Under the pieces are notes generated by a model, which made no database searches, was not told where the DNA came from, and saw only the letters and a program-made list of their open reading frames with translations. From NCBI GenBank assembly GCA_947462255.1, contig CANHOA010000010.1:1-64000 (forward strand): a stretch of DNA of 64,000 nucleotides, given 5' to 3'. Position numbers and translations under genes: made by a program. The stretch is from Flavobacteriales bacterium. Lineage in GTDB: Bacteria > Bacteroidota > Bacteroidia > Flavobacteriales_D > Crocinitomicaceae. Of this stretch, positions 47,201-57,105 are shown piece after piece. Position 1 is the first letter of the stretch, and every line of letters starts with the position of its first letter.

Positions 47201-50029
47201 TTAACGAATTAATGTAAGGTGCCCGGAAGCAACTTTGCCATCATTGGTGGTTAGTTTGTAAAAATAAATCCCTTGTTCAAGTTCCTTCCCACTCATATCA
47301 CTTCCTTTGAAAGGCACTGAGGAATTATCCATTTCATACACGACATTTCCCCAACGATTCAGGATAATTAATTCAAAATTCGTACAATCTTTAAATAAGT
47401 TTTCTAATAATAATTCGTCATTGATCTGATCGTCATTTGGGGTAATGACATTCGGAATAATCAAGTTGTCTATGGTTACGGATGGTAAGATGGTAAAGGC
47501 GATTTGGGTATTGTAATCACAGTTGTTGGTGCCTTCCAAGTATAATGTAGCTGTATAATCACCAGGATTGACAAAGGTTTCCTCAAAAATAGGATTGAAA
47601 TAGTCGCCCACGCCAGGAATGCTCCAATAAAATTGATCGAATACATAATTACCATTAACAAATCCCACGGTGAATGAGGCTGTCTGACCGCATTCAGGAC
47701 TAACTTCTGGTAACATTTGTGGTATAGCGGTAATCGTGAATTGAACGGTATCGCTTGACGTACAGCCAGCAGTACTCGTTAAAGTGATCGTCGCTGCATA
47801 ATTTCCTGTGCTGTCGTATACGTGTGATAAAGCATTTTGATTGCTGGTTTGACCATCGCCCCAATTGATGTTATACATTACGTTACTGTTTGGCGGCGCT
47901 TGGCTATTCCAATTAACAGCTGAGTTAAATAGTGCTGTTTCACCATCGCATTGGGGAAGCACACTCCAAAGTGGAACAGGGAAGGGGTTGAAAGTGACTT
48001 GAAAGGAATCGACAGCGATACAATTATTCAAAGTGCTCAAGCTTACAACATAATTCCCAACATAATAAGCTCCATTTGAGGAAGAAATAGCATTCAAGTT
48101 TACCCCATTTCCTAATTGGGTATTCCCTTCACTCCACGAAATCGTGGATAAGCCATCTTCAAGATCTATGCTATATGCACTGGAAAAACCTGTGACGCTT
48201 CCGCAGGTATCGAGTGCGCCAATATAATCAATTGTCGGAGCTTGAAATACGCTAATAGTGTCTAAAGCAATGGGGGAAATACAAGATCCCAAATTGGATA
48301 CCAATTCAATGGGATAGGAGCCTGCTGCTAAATTTGACACTGATATAGAGTCATTTTGAAACAGAGTTCCGTTATTGAAGTTCCAATTAAAAGTAAGAAC
48401 TGAATTGCCAGGCGTATAGGCCAAAAGGGTATCACCTAAGCATAAAGGCATATTTGAAACGATACTTGGTAGTGATGGTGTGCTAATAATACTGATGGCA
48501 ACGGTGTCCGGAATTAATTCACAGGCCCCAGGTGAAAAGCCTGAAATGATGTAATTACCCGATTGGGACGGAACGACACCCAAGAGTTGTAAGGTTGTAC
48601 CATTGGTGGTAATACCCATCGGGCCGGTCCACGTATAGGTTGCTCCTGGTAGTGAGTCAGTACTTAGTATAAGTGTATCACCACTACAAAGCAAGTCATT
48701 GGCGGAACTTATCTCGTATTTGTAAGCAGCAAAATCACTAAAATATCCGTAGCGACATCCCGAGTTCGCACCACCGTGAATAACACCAAGGTGGAATTTA
48801 GAACTTGGATTTTCAACACGGCTGGCTTGCAGTACGCCAATAAAAGAACTTCCGTCAAGTTGTGCGTATTTCCATGCTCCTGCAGTTCCGGGTACAGTTT
48901 GAAAAATTCCTGGTCCTATGTTAGCAGTCGAGCCATTTAATGTAAACGTATTTTCGCCTCCAGATGGAACTAAAATATTCATCGCGAAGAATTCATTCGT
49001 AGACCTTACAAAAGCCACTGTATTTGAACCTGTACAAACGATAGGTGGAACAACTGCGCCGCCAACTTCACAGCCGAAACCTGTGGTGTGTAAAACATAA
49101 ACAGGTTTGTCAGCTTGTATGAATGCCGATGGGTTACTCTGGGTGTGAACATACAGGCCAGTAGCATTCAAGTTGGCTACATTCGTGCCATCAATGCTCA
49201 ATTGTGTATTGTTTTGTGTTGCTACTATATAAACTTTGTCTGGACCATTGAGATAGCCTTTTAGCGTAATATATTCCTTTCCTGTCACAGGAACGGGAAT
49301 GGTTTGGTCGCCCATTAAATCGGCACAACCGCCGTAAGGTGCTCCAGACATAGAATCGTCTTTAAGGGTTACGGCAATGGGTTTTGTTGACAAAATGGTA
49401 GAGCCAGATAAATGAAGAGCACCTGAAGTATTAACCGCCTCAGCACTGTAGGTTTCACCTAGGTTTAAAACAATATTAAAAGGAACTCCCGCAGGATGTC
49501 CTTGAATATCACTTGATGGAACAATAGTAATGCTAGTGTTGTTTTGAGTCGCTACAATGTCAAAGCCTGAGCGGGCATAACTCGCGTTCGTTAAAAAGGT
49601 TTGAGCGGTGATAATGAAGCTAGTCCCTAATGCATTTTTACCTTTTAATGTAAAAATATCGGGGTTGCAATTACAAGATGTAACTACTTCGTAATAAGCC
49701 ATAATAGGAGCAGTGGACTTAATCCGAAAGCCATAATTAAGTACAGAATTGGCTGGCTTATTCTCAACGATATCAATCCATGGCGTTAAATCTAGGGTTT
49801 GAGCTGAATTGGGACCTATGTTTATGATTTGAACTGGGAAATTAGGATTCGCTGGTTGCGATATGGTAATTGTTGCTGGAGTAGTTAAGGTTGCAAAACG
49901 AAATACAATCGGACGATCTCCATGGCTTTGAGCTATCTCAGGAGCAACAAACCAAAAAAGGGTGTCTAGTTGAGCACTGACATTTCCAGTAATCCAAAGG
50001 AAAGAAAGAAGTACAACTATTTTTTTCAC
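47201..50029 (-). CDS. Large T9SS type B secreted adhesin with IgGFc-binding-like and PKD domains
   Basis: A 942-residue protein starting at GTG 50029 with signal peptide MKKIVVLLSFLWITGNVSA. The N-terminal 430 residues are built on the IgGFc-binding protein pattern: LFWFVAPE at the start, PANPNFPVQIINIGPN, GKNALGTSFII, FDIVATQNNTSITIVPS, ILSTKPIAVTLKDDS and VYIVATQNNTQLSIDG. Several PKD/Ig-like repeats follow (for example NINWGDGQTSNQNALSHVYDSTG, split in the sequence). The end is the CHU_C/type B sorting domain: IPNVITPNDDQINDEL, FELIILNRWGNVVYE, GIYFYKLTTNDG. It is probably a surface adhesin carried by T9SS; it is the last gene of the GWxTD operon. Confidence 0.92.
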   Translation of the reverse strand: MKKIVVLLSFLWITGNVSAQLDTLFWFVAPEIAQSHGDRPIVFRFATLTTPATITISQPANPNFPVQIINIGPNSAQTLDLTPWIDIVENKPANSVLNYGFRIKSTAPIMAYYEVVTSCNCNPDIFTLKGKNALGTSFIITAQTFLTNASYARSGFDIVATQNNTSITIVPSSDIQGHPAGVPFNIVLNLGETYSAEAVNTSGALHLSGSTILSTKPIAVTLKDDSMSGAPYGGCADLMGDQTIPVPVTGKEYITLKGYLNGPDKVYIVATQNNTQLSIDGTNVANLNATGLYVHTQSNPSAFIQADKPVYVLHTTGFGCEVGGAVVPPIVCTGSNTVAFVRSTNEFFAMNILVPSGGENTFTLNGSTANIGPGIFQTVPGTAGAWKYAQLDGSSFIGVLQASRVENPSSKFHLGVIHGGANSGCRYGYFSDFAAYKYEISSANDLLCSGDTLILSTDSLPGATYTWTGPMGITTNGTTLQLLGVVPSQSGNYIISGFSPGACELIPDTVAISIISTPSLPSIVSNMPLCLGDTLLAYTPGNSVLTFNWNFNNGTLFQNDSISVSNLAAGSYPIELVSNLGSCISPIALDTISVFQAPTIDYIGALDTCGSVTGFSSAYSIDLEDGLSTISWSEGNTQLGNGVNLNAISSSNGAYYVGNYVVSLSTLNNCIAVDSFQVTFNPFPVPLWSVLPQCDGETALFNSAVNWNSQAPPNSNVMYNINWGDGQTSNQNALSHVYDSTGNYAATITLTSTAGCTSSDTVQFTITAIPQMLPEVSPECGQTASFTVGFVNGNYVFDQFYWSIPGVGDYFNPIFEETFVNPGDYTATLYLEGTNNCDYNTQIAFTILPSVTIDNLIIPNVITPNDDQINDELLLENLFKDCTNFELIILNRWGNVVYEMDNSSVPFKGSDMSGKELEQGIYFYKLTTNDGKVASGHLTLIR

Positions 50030-50038
50030 GTCTTAAAA

Positions 50039-53029
50039 TTAATTAAAAATCAATTCATCGAGAAATATCCAAGAATCAAATCCATTTCCTAAATGCCATT
50101 CAGGACAAACACCATGATTTTTGATTTGGTATCGGATAGCCTTAACGTTACTTTCAGAAACAGGAATCAAAAGTTCCTTGTTTGCTTTTGTTGGTGTTTT
50201 TTGGTCTACCAAAGCAGTGCTTAACTTTAACGGTGCTCCGTAGGTGCTTCCGTCTTTTGATAGTTCAATGATTACTTCCGAAGGGTCAAATATCCATGAC
50301 TTAAGATCCCGAATATACGATATTCCTACTTGTGTCAAGGAAACAGGCTGCTCAAATTCAACGACTGCGTGGACATCATTTCCATAGAATCCTTGCCAAT
50401 CACCTGTTCTAAAATCTGAATTACCTCGAATTTTATCGATTAAGGTAAATGGGCCAGAAGCAGAGTAGGATGGGGCATAGGCCGTATTTAAAATCAATCG
50501 TTCGTTTTTATTTTTTAATATGAATTGAGAGGCTACAGTTGCCGATTCCAACTCACTATTTTGTGATTCATAGTTGGTTTTTCTGAAAATGGTTTTAATG
50601 AAAACATCACCTGTTTTTTTGATGTAAAAAGGTGTTTTATAGGTCGTCCACGAACGTTTATTGTCAATCGAATACTGTATGATATATGTTTTTTGGTTGT
50701 GAAGTTCCGGTAATCCCATTTCGATTTTGAGAGAATCTTCAAAGATCCGTTCGCCGGTTTTTATGAATGGGATTGGCACGAATTCATTTGGTATTTCTGG
50801 CGCATAAAAATTTACGGTTTTGTCAAGTAGAACCTCAGAAATTGGTGACATGTTGAAGATAAGCGACCCTCCTTTCATGAGTTCGAGGTGATCAATTTGT
50901 AAGCCTTGGCTTTTGTCGTTTAAGGTAAGCGATGAAATGTATTTGTTGGCTTTTGATACATTGCTTGAAATGTATAGCTTTTGACCATTTTCCAAATTGA
51001 TGCTTACCTTTTTGAAAATGGGATGACCTACTTCGTATTTGTTGCTTCCTGGAGCCATGGGGTAAAACCCTAAGGCAGACATGACATACCAAGAACTCAT
51101 TTGACCACAGTCTTCATTTCCAGATAGTCCGTCTGGTTTATTTTGGTAAAGCGTACCTTGAATAGAGTCTACATAAAATTGGGTTTTTCCAGGATTATTG
51201 GTGTAGTTATATAGGTAGGCCATGTGGTGAGAAGGTTCATTGCCATGCGCATACTGTCCTATTAATCCCGTGATGTCTGCCTGTTCGCGCCCGTTTAATT
51301 GACTGGATGTATTGAAAAGTCTATCCATCCATGATTCTAATCCAGACTTTCCATTGAATAAATTGGTCAGGGTTTTAGGGTGATGTGGGGCATACAAGGA
51401 GTATTGCCAACTGTTAGCTTCTGTATAGTTAAAATTTACCTCACTCGGATCGAATGGACTAAACCACTGTCCTCCGCGTCGTGCTCTCATAAAGGATTGA
51501 TCTGGATCAAAATGGTTAATAAAATTAAAGCTTGACTTTAAGTATTTACTTGCAATATCTTCTTTACCAAGGTTTTTGGCCATTTCAGAAATACACCAGT
51601 GATCGTAAGCATATTCCAAAACCTTCGATACTGACTCACTTTCCCAATCTGCTGACAAGAGACCATACGAATTGAAAAGAGGCTTGCTAAATTCATTGGC
51701 TTCTGATGTTTTTATCATGGCTTCTAGCGCTTTTTCAGCATCAAAACCACGAATACCCTTGAGGTAGGCATCAGCAATCACGGAGACGCTATGAAACCCA
51801 ATCATACACTCTGTTTCGTTACCTGCCAATTCCCATACAGGAAGATCTCCGCCTTCATCGTATTGTCTTAAGAAAGTCTGAATAAAAGCCAAGGTTCTTT
51901 TTTGATCGATCAAGGTATATAAGGGGTGTGTGGAACGGTAAGTGTCCCAAAGCGAGAAAACGGTATATTGTGGCAAGCCGTTTATTTTGTGAATTTTTAA
52001 ATCACGGCCACGGTATTGCCCATCGACATCTGAAAAGATATTCGGAACAACCATGGTGTGGTAGAGCGCGGTATAAAAAATCGTTTTTAAGTCCACGTTG
52101 TCGTCTTCAACCTGAATTTTTTGGAGTTCCTGATCCCATACTTTTTGATTTTGTAAACGAAGCGCGTCAAAGTTTGTGGTATTGACCTCTTTTTGGAAAT
52201 TGAGATAAGCACCCTCTGAGCTAACCGCTGAAACCCCCACTTTTAATACAAGTTCTTTTAGATCGTCTTCAAAAAACAACACCAATTTATGTTGCCCATC
52301 TTTCTCAATCTTTTCTACTTTTTGGATGCTCACAGAACTATTCAGGCTAAAGTAAAAGTGTTGCTCGCTAGCCCAACTTTCGGAAATTCGAAAACCATCA
52401 ATCCTTTTGGAATCAAGTTGATTAAAACCAGCATCTAGGACTTTATCTCGGTAGTCTAAATCGAGAATTATGTACCTTTTTCCTTTTCCTATAAATGTGT
52501 AGCGGTGTATACCACAGCGTTCGGTAGAGGTGAGTTCAACCTTTATTTTTGAATCATTGGACACTACCGAGTAATATCCTGCTTGCGCTATTTCATTTTT
52601 ATGAGAAAAGGGCATGCCATATCCGCCGGAATTTAAATAACCTGGAATGGTATTTAGTTTTCCAAGTTGAGGAACTACCAAAAGATCAGCATAATCGGGA
52701 ATACCTGTCCCGCTTAAATGGGTGTGACTAAAGCCATGAATCACAGAGTCGGAGTAATGATAACCTCCACAGCCATCCCAACCTTCATAACGAGTGTCTG
52801 GACTCAACTGCACCATGCCAAAAGGCGAGGTGGCACCGGGAAAGGTATGCCCATGTCCGCCTGTTCCAATGAAGGGATTAACGTAATAACTTGGTGACAT
52901 AGGCCTAATGTTACCAACATTCAAAAGAGACCTTGCTATGTCGCTATGATCTTGAATTTGCTTTAATGGCGATTGAGCCATTGAAAAAATAGCGACAAGT
53001 AAAAAGAAGAGTATTGTAATTAATTTCAT
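50039..53029 (-). CDS. Glycoside hydrolase family 92 alpha-mannosidase
   Basis: GH92 enzymes are calcium-dependent exo-alpha-mannosidases that trim N-glycan-like mannosides. The 996-residue protein has a signal peptide (MKLITILFFLLVAIFSMA) and the family signatures NPFIGTGGHGHTFPGATSPFG (cut short here), LSPDTRYEGWDGCGGYHYSD, FSHTHLSGTGIPDY, LWDTYRSTHPL and GNEDCGQMSSWYVMSALGFYP. Calcium-binding acidic positions in GNEDCG and the catalytic Asp/Glu area are present. A C-terminal beta-sandwich of about 200 residues (ISYIRDLKSWIFDP, ending WIFLDELIFN) looks like an F5/8 carbohydrate-binding module. Alpha-linkage specificity cannot be told. Confidence 0.95.
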   Translation of the reverse strand: MKLITILFFLLVAIFSMAQSPLKQIQDHSDIARSLLNVGNIRPMSPSYYVNPFIGTGGHGHTFPGATSPFGMVQLSPDTRYEGWDGCGGYHYSDSVIHGFSHTHLSGTGIPDYADLLVVPQLGKLNTIPGYLNSGGYGMPFSHKNEIAQAGYYSVVSNDSKIKVELTSTERCGIHRYTFIGKGKRYIILDLDYRDKVLDAGFNQLDSKRIDGFRISESWASEQHFYFSLNSSVSIQKVEKIEKDGQHKLVLFFEDDLKELVLKVGVSAVSSEGAYLNFQKEVNTTNFDALRLQNQKVWDQELQKIQVEDDNVDLKTIFYTALYHTMVVPNIFSDVDGQYRGRDLKIHKINGLPQYTVFSLWDTYRSTHPLYTLIDQKRTLAFIQTFLRQYDEGGDLPVWELAGNETECMIGFHSVSVIADAYLKGIRGFDAEKALEAMIKTSEANEFSKPLFNSYGLLSADWESESVSKVLEYAYDHWCISEMAKNLGKEDIASKYLKSSFNFINHFDPDQSFMRARRGGQWFSPFDPSEVNFNYTEANSWQYSLYAPHHPKTLTNLFNGKSGLESWMDRLFNTSSQLNGREQADITGLIGQYAHGNEPSHHMAYLYNYTNNPGKTQFYVDSIQGTLYQNKPDGLSGNEDCGQMSSWYVMSALGFYPMAPGSNKYEVGHPIFKKVSINLENGQKLYISSNVSKANKYISSLTLNDKSQGLQIDHLELMKGGSLIFNMSPISEVLLDKTVNFYAPEIPNEFVPIPFIKTGERIFEDSLKIEMGLPELHNQKTYIIQYSIDNKRSWTTYKTPFYIKKTGDVFIKTIFRKTNYESQNSELESATVASQFILKNKNERLILNTAYAPSYSASGPFTLIDKIRGNSDFRTGDWQGFYGNDVHAVVEFEQPVSLTQVGISYIRDLKSWIFDPSEVIIELSKDGSTYGAPLKLSTALVDQKTPTKANKELLIPVSESNVKAIRYQIKNHGVCPEWHLGNGFDSWIFLDELIFN

Positions 53030-53031
53030 GG

Positions 53032-54048
53032 TTAAAAGCGTCTTTTGTTAAGCTTTGTAAACGTTTTATTATTCTTGAAGTAGTAATCAAAAATAATATT
53101 ACCTGAATAAGATGGCGCTTTATTTTGAACTCTTTTAAGCTGTTTCCTTTTTTGTAGTACCTTTTGAATTTTGGAATAAAAAGAGAGGTGTGCTAGAAAT
53201 ATCATTATAAAAAATGAAAATTTACCTTTTAGTAGAAATTGTAAAGCAGCTATTCCATCATAAATCATACGAATAACTAACCTTGGTCCCCAAAATCCCC
53301 TATGATTTTTTACCAATAGCATTAAATTATTTCTGAAATTTAAAAATGTTTTAGTAGGAGAGGTGTAAGGCATGGTGCCACCACCGAGGTGATACACTAC
53401 TGATGCTGGTTCGCAGACAAATGAATATCCTACATGATTTAATCGCAAGCAAAGGTCTATTTCTTCCATGTGCGCCAAAAAATCGCTGTCAAAACCGCCA
53501 ACCTCATGAAATAAATCAGCTCGAATTAACATTGCTGCTCCAGAGGTCCAATCCACTTTCTTTTTATAATCATATTGTCCTTGATCTTCTTCACAATGAT
53601 TAAATATACGTCCTCGACAGAAGGGGAAATAATTTTTATCAAGGTAGCCACCTGCAGCACCAGCATGTTCAAAATGCGTTTTTTTTGAATAAGAAAGAAC
53701 TTTAGGTTGACATCCTGCCACTGTTTCGTCGGCTAAAGCAGATTGTAAAGGGGGAATCCAATTCTTGCTAACCTCAACATCGTTATTTAATAAAATATAC
53801 TGTTTAAATCTCCCTTTAAGCTTTCCTAATCCTTCATTATATCCTCCAGCAAAACCATAATTTTGCGGAAGTGAAATGCATTCGACCAAAGGAAAGCTTT
53901 TGTTTAGGAATGACACAGATTCATCAGTAGAAGCGTTATCGATGATAATAATCGGAAATCCCACGCTATTTGCACAAACATTCGGTAAGAAGGTAGTTAA
54001 GTGCTGTAATCCGTTGTAATTTAAAATGACGATGGCTAATTCCTGCAT
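53032..54048 (-). CDS. Glycosyltransferase family 2
   Basis: A GT-A enzyme of 338 residues, probably membrane-associated. Motifs: VILNYNGLQHL at the start, IIIDNASTDESV, LLNNDVEVSKNW (the DxD-like acidic pair), SGAAMLIRADLFHEVGGFD and EEIDLCLRLNHVGY, typical of rhamnosyl- or mannosyltransferases of surface polysaccharide synthesis. A hydrophobic segment (FSFFIMIFLAHLSFY) lies near the basic C-terminus. I start at ATG 54048; the longer frame to 54132 would run into the upstream gene and lacks fold signal. It is six bases after the GWxTD gene and two before GH92. Confidence 0.9.
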   Translation of the reverse strand: MQELAIVILNYNGLQHLTTFLPNVCANSVGFPIIIIDNASTDESVSFLNKSFPLVECISLPQNYGFAGGYNEGLGKLKGRFKQYILLNNDVEVSKNWIPPLQSALADETVAGCQPKVLSYSKKTHFEHAGAAGGYLDKNYFPFCRGRIFNHCEEDQGQYDYKKKVDWTSGAAMLIRADLFHEVGGFDSDFLAHMEEIDLCLRLNHVGYSFVCEPASVVYHLGGGTMPYTSPTKTFLNFRNNLMLLVKNHRGFWGPRLVIRMIYDGIAALQFLLKGKFSFFIMIFLAHLSFYSKIQKVLQKRKQLKRVQNKAPSYSGNIIFDYYFKNNKTFTKLNKRRF

Positions 54049-54055
54049 ACAAGCG

Positions 54056-55507
54056 TTAGTATTGTCTAAATAAATCGTTGCTATTTCCTCCCCAAACATC
54101 TTGATTGAATTTATTAGGGTTGTCAATATCACCGTTCATGGTATTACGTTTTACTAAAATCTGTTGCCATGCTGGGTTTTTTAATTCTCCTAACATATCA
54201 GAATGTAATAATCGATAAGCATTATTTACCAAATCAGGATTGTAAAAAACAAATCTTTTATTGCTAAAAGCCCCAATTTTATTATAAATCCAAATTTCAT
54301 ATGGATATTCTGACGGAGAGGTTTCTCGGGCATTAATCGTACTTGGAGCACCGTATTTCAGATAAACCCGTCCACGATCCGTTTCAAATCCTTCTTGGAA
54401 ATTATTAGCGTATTCACGCTCAACCAATAGGATTTGTTCTTTATATTTCAACCATGCCTCGTAAGGTGTATTTGGGGAGGTGTATTTCCAAAAGGCTTGA
54501 ATGTGTTTGCGCATTAAAGATTTTTCTTTTGTTTTAATACTAGCAATGATATTTTTCACTTCTGCTGGTTTAGCAATTGGAATAAGGCTTTCTAGAAAAA
54601 ATACCACACTGTCCTCATGAATTGATGCTTGGAATGATGGATCTAAGACAATATTGTCTGATTGAATGCTATCCATAAAGTCATTGGTTCGTTCAAAAAC
54701 ATACGTTTCAATGTATTTATCCTCCATTTTTCTATTCACAAGTGAATAATTAAGCTCATACTGTCCACTGGGTAAAAAGCTCAAGTCAACGGTTTTAAAA
54801 ATTGGAGTAACTGCTTCGGGTTTTAATCGGTAAAATGTTGTGTAAGAATCAATTTCCGCTTTGGTATAAACATCAATTAATGTTTGTTTTAATCCAACGA
54901 TCGAATCTGTTGAATTATCAAGGTTATAGGTTTCAAAATATACCGGCAACTTATTGAGTTGGGTTGGGTAATAATTAGAAAGCCTTGGAATTAAATAGTA
55001 TCCTGATTTTTGAAATGTACTTGACAAGGTATCAGGATAGGCAAATTCAGCTATTTCAATGGCTGAGATAGATGGCTCTCCTCGTAAATCTTTAATCGTT
55101 ATATCTTGTTTTGCCTTAATGAGATTTGCCATTTTGTTGACATCCTGAATTTCTAAGCTTAATTCATATTTTCCAGGTTGTACTTTTAATCTTCTTATGT
55201 CGTAGAAATCGTCAATTAGGCTATCTTTAAAAAAGGGAGAATTCAATAAGTAGATATCGTTTAGGGTGTCTTTTTGTGACGATATTAATTGTATGCGAAC
55301 AGCAACAGTAGCCTGGATACCATCGTTTAAGCTAATGTAATTGACACTGTAGCCTACAAATTGCAATTGAATTTCTAGATAGTTTCCAATACTGGGATCG
55401 AAGAATTGTTTGGTGTCTAGGTATGCCCGTAGTTTCTTTGTTTGCCCATAAGTTAATGAGGAAACGGATAGGAAAACAAAAAGTATACTGATAAAGAAAG
55501 GTCTCAT
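54056..55507 (-). CDS. GWxTD domain-containing exported protein
   Basis: A 483-residue protein with a signal peptide (MRPFFISILFVFLSVSSLTYGQ). The middle holds beta-rich repeats; the C-terminal 130 residues match the GWxTD domain of Bacteroidota: EGFETDRGRVYLKYGAP, SEYPYEIWIYNKIG, RFVFYNPDL, then YRLLHSDMLGELKNPAWQQIL. The domain is named for its own motif but its function is not known; members are exported and often found near proteins of surface assembly. It probably heads the GWxTD-GT2-GH92-adhesin operon, 22 bases after the helicase gene. Confidence 0.88.
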   Translation of the reverse strand: MRPFFISILFVFLSVSSLTYGQTKKLRAYLDTKQFFDPSIGNYLEIQLQFVGYSVNYISLNDGIQATVAVRIQLISSQKDTLNDIYLLNSPFFKDSLIDDFYDIRRLKVQPGKYELSLEIQDVNKMANLIKAKQDITIKDLRGEPSISAIEIAEFAYPDTLSSTFQKSGYYLIPRLSNYYPTQLNKLPVYFETYNLDNSTDSIVGLKQTLIDVYTKAEIDSYTTFYRLKPEAVTPIFKTVDLSFLPSGQYELNYSLVNRKMEDKYIETYVFERTNDFMDSIQSDNIVLDPSFQASIHEDSVVFFLESLIPIAKPAEVKNIIASIKTKEKSLMRKHIQAFWKYTSPNTPYEAWLKYKEQILLVEREYANNFQEGFETDRGRVYLKYGAPSTINARETSPSEYPYEIWIYNKIGAFSNKRFVFYNPDLVNNAYRLLHSDMLGELKNPAWQQILVKRNTMNGDIDNPNKFNQDVWGGNSNDLFRQY

Positions 55508-55529
55508 TTTACTAAATTAACAATCTTTT

Positions 55530-57038
55530 CTAATCAACGATAGCAGCTCTTAGTTTTTGTCTTAATTGACGATTATATGTTTCAAGCAGATATTTGAGGT
55601 AATTATCAGTTGATTTTGCAATGCAACGGGTATAATTCTTCAAACGATGTTCAATATGTTCTTGTAGTAATTCTACAAGGGATAGCGCATGGTGCTGGTC
55701 TTTTGCTAATCCAATGATTGAATCGAAATGGTTATTTAGCGAATTTTCAACGGCATCTTTCCCTTTCTGACCTCGGTCTAGGCATTCGTAATAATTCTCT
55801 TTAATATTAAAACTTTCTAAAATACTGGTATTAACTAATTTGTCATATCCTTTTGGGAACTCAAATTCAACTTCAAATTCCATGTCCTCTAATTCGGAAA
55901 TACGAGATTCTAGAAAACGATCTGGAAAACGAAAGGCGTCATGCCAATTAATAAAATCTTGCCAAAAACCAAAACGTCTAACATTATTCCCTAAGTCGAC
56001 AATGTTAAAACTATCTTTAGTTGGGAGGCGTCTAGATCCTCTTCCAATCATCTGATGGTATAAGGTTAAGGAGCGAGTAGCACGATTCAAAATGATGGTT
56101 TTTACCGTAGGCTCATCAAATCCGGTGGTCAAGATACCAACAGATGTTAAAATTGCATCAGGGGTAGTCCTAAACCAAGCCAAAATATCTTTTCTGTCTT
56201 TATCACTAAAGGTAGAATCGAGGTGACGAACATTGTATTTTAGTTTCTTAAAGGAATCGTAAACACGCATAGATGTTTCAATTCCCGCATTGAAAATAAG
56301 AGTTTTCTGTCCTAATGAAACTTCCTCATAAGCGAATGTTAATTTCTCTTGCATGAAAAAATTGCTGTATAAAACATCAGAACTACTAACGGTAAAATCA
56401 CCATTTGTTCCTATTTTTAGTCCATGAAGGTTCACATCGTAATTATAAGTTTCGGCATCGGAAAGATACCCACTTTGAATGAGTCCTGAAATACTTTCTC
56501 CGGTAATTAGTTTGTTGTAGTTATCCTTTAATGGCAAGGCTCTATTGCTGCTTAATGGGGTTGCAGTTACGCCTAAAATATTTCCGTCTTCGTAATATTG
56601 AAAAATTTTACGAAAACTATTGTAGTGTGCTTCATCGACAATAACTAAACCAACATCTTTTATAAAATCTCCATCGTCTAAAAGACGATTATTTAAGGTT
56701 TCAACCATGGCAATAAAACAAGAATATTCATCTTGATCGTCTAGTTTTTTGACTTCTGAATTAATTATTTTATTCTTAACGCCAATGGCTTGCAGCTGAC
56801 GAGAAGTTTGCACTGATAACTCAATTCGGTGAGTGAGGATAAGTACTTTTTGACCCCATTCTTCAATAAATTTTTTGGCAATGGCAGAAAAAATGACTGT
56901 TTTACCTCCGCCTGTTGGTAATTGATAGAGTAAATTAAACTTTTTACCATTCGTTCTAAATTCTTGTAATACACTTTCTACAGTTTTTTCTTGAAAGGGA
57001 TAGAGCTGTTTGGCTTCGTATAGATCGGTATCAATCAT
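55530..57038 (-). CDS. DEAD/DEAH-box helicase (superfamily 2)
   Basis: A 502-residue SF2 helicase. Motif I is LPTGGGKTVIF, motif Ia LTHRIEL, motif II VDEAH, motif III VTATPL, motif IV LIFNAG, motif V TTGFDEPTV, motif VI QMIGRGSRR. The two RecA lobes are followed by a helical C-terminal region of about 120 residues that is characteristic of a Bacteroidota family without an assigned process. I use ATG 57038 (MIDTDLYEAKQLYPFQ); the frame opens at 57065 but that position lies inside the -7 box. The gene is adjacent to, but probably separate from, the surface operon that follows. Confidence 0.92.
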   Translation of the reverse strand: MIDTDLYEAKQLYPFQEKTVESVLQEFRTNGKKFNLLYQLPTGGGKTVIFSAIAKKFIEEWGQKVLILTHRIELSVQTSRQLQAIGVKNKIINSEVKKLDDQDEYSCFIAMVETLNNRLLDDGDFIKDVGLVIVDEAHYNSFRKIFQYYEDGNILGVTATPLSSNRALPLKDNYNKLITGESISGLIQSGYLSDAETYNYDVNLHGLKIGTNGDFTVSSSDVLYSNFFMQEKLTFAYEEVSLGQKTLIFNAGIETSMRVYDSFKKLKYNVRHLDSTFSDKDRKDILAWFRTTPDAILTSVGILTTGFDEPTVKTIILNRATRSLTLYHQMIGRGSRRLPTKDSFNIVDLGNNVRRFGFWQDFINWHDAFRFPDRFLESRISELEDMEFEVEFEFPKGYDKLVNTSILESFNIKENYYECLDRGQKGKDAVENSLNNHFDSIIGLAKDQHHALSLVELLQEHIEHRLKNYTRCIAKSTDNYLKYLLETYNRQLRQKLRAAIVD

Positions 57039-57062
57039 AGTAATGGTGCGAAAACTAAAATG

Positions 57063-57070
57063 CAAAAGTA
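57063..57070 (-). promoter_or_regulatory. -7 promoter box of the helicase gene
   Basis: TACTTTTG on the minus strand is an exact TAnnTTTG match, 24 bases before ATG 57038. It excludes the longer start at 57065. Confidence 0.65.
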
Positions 57071-57105
57071 CGGCCTTTTCCTTTATGTTAACTACTCATT
57101 GAAAA

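Noticed and set aside
54049..54132. 28-residue extension of the GT2 gene
   Set aside because: It overlaps the end of the GWxTD gene, has no fold signal and the family motif starts at ATG 54048.
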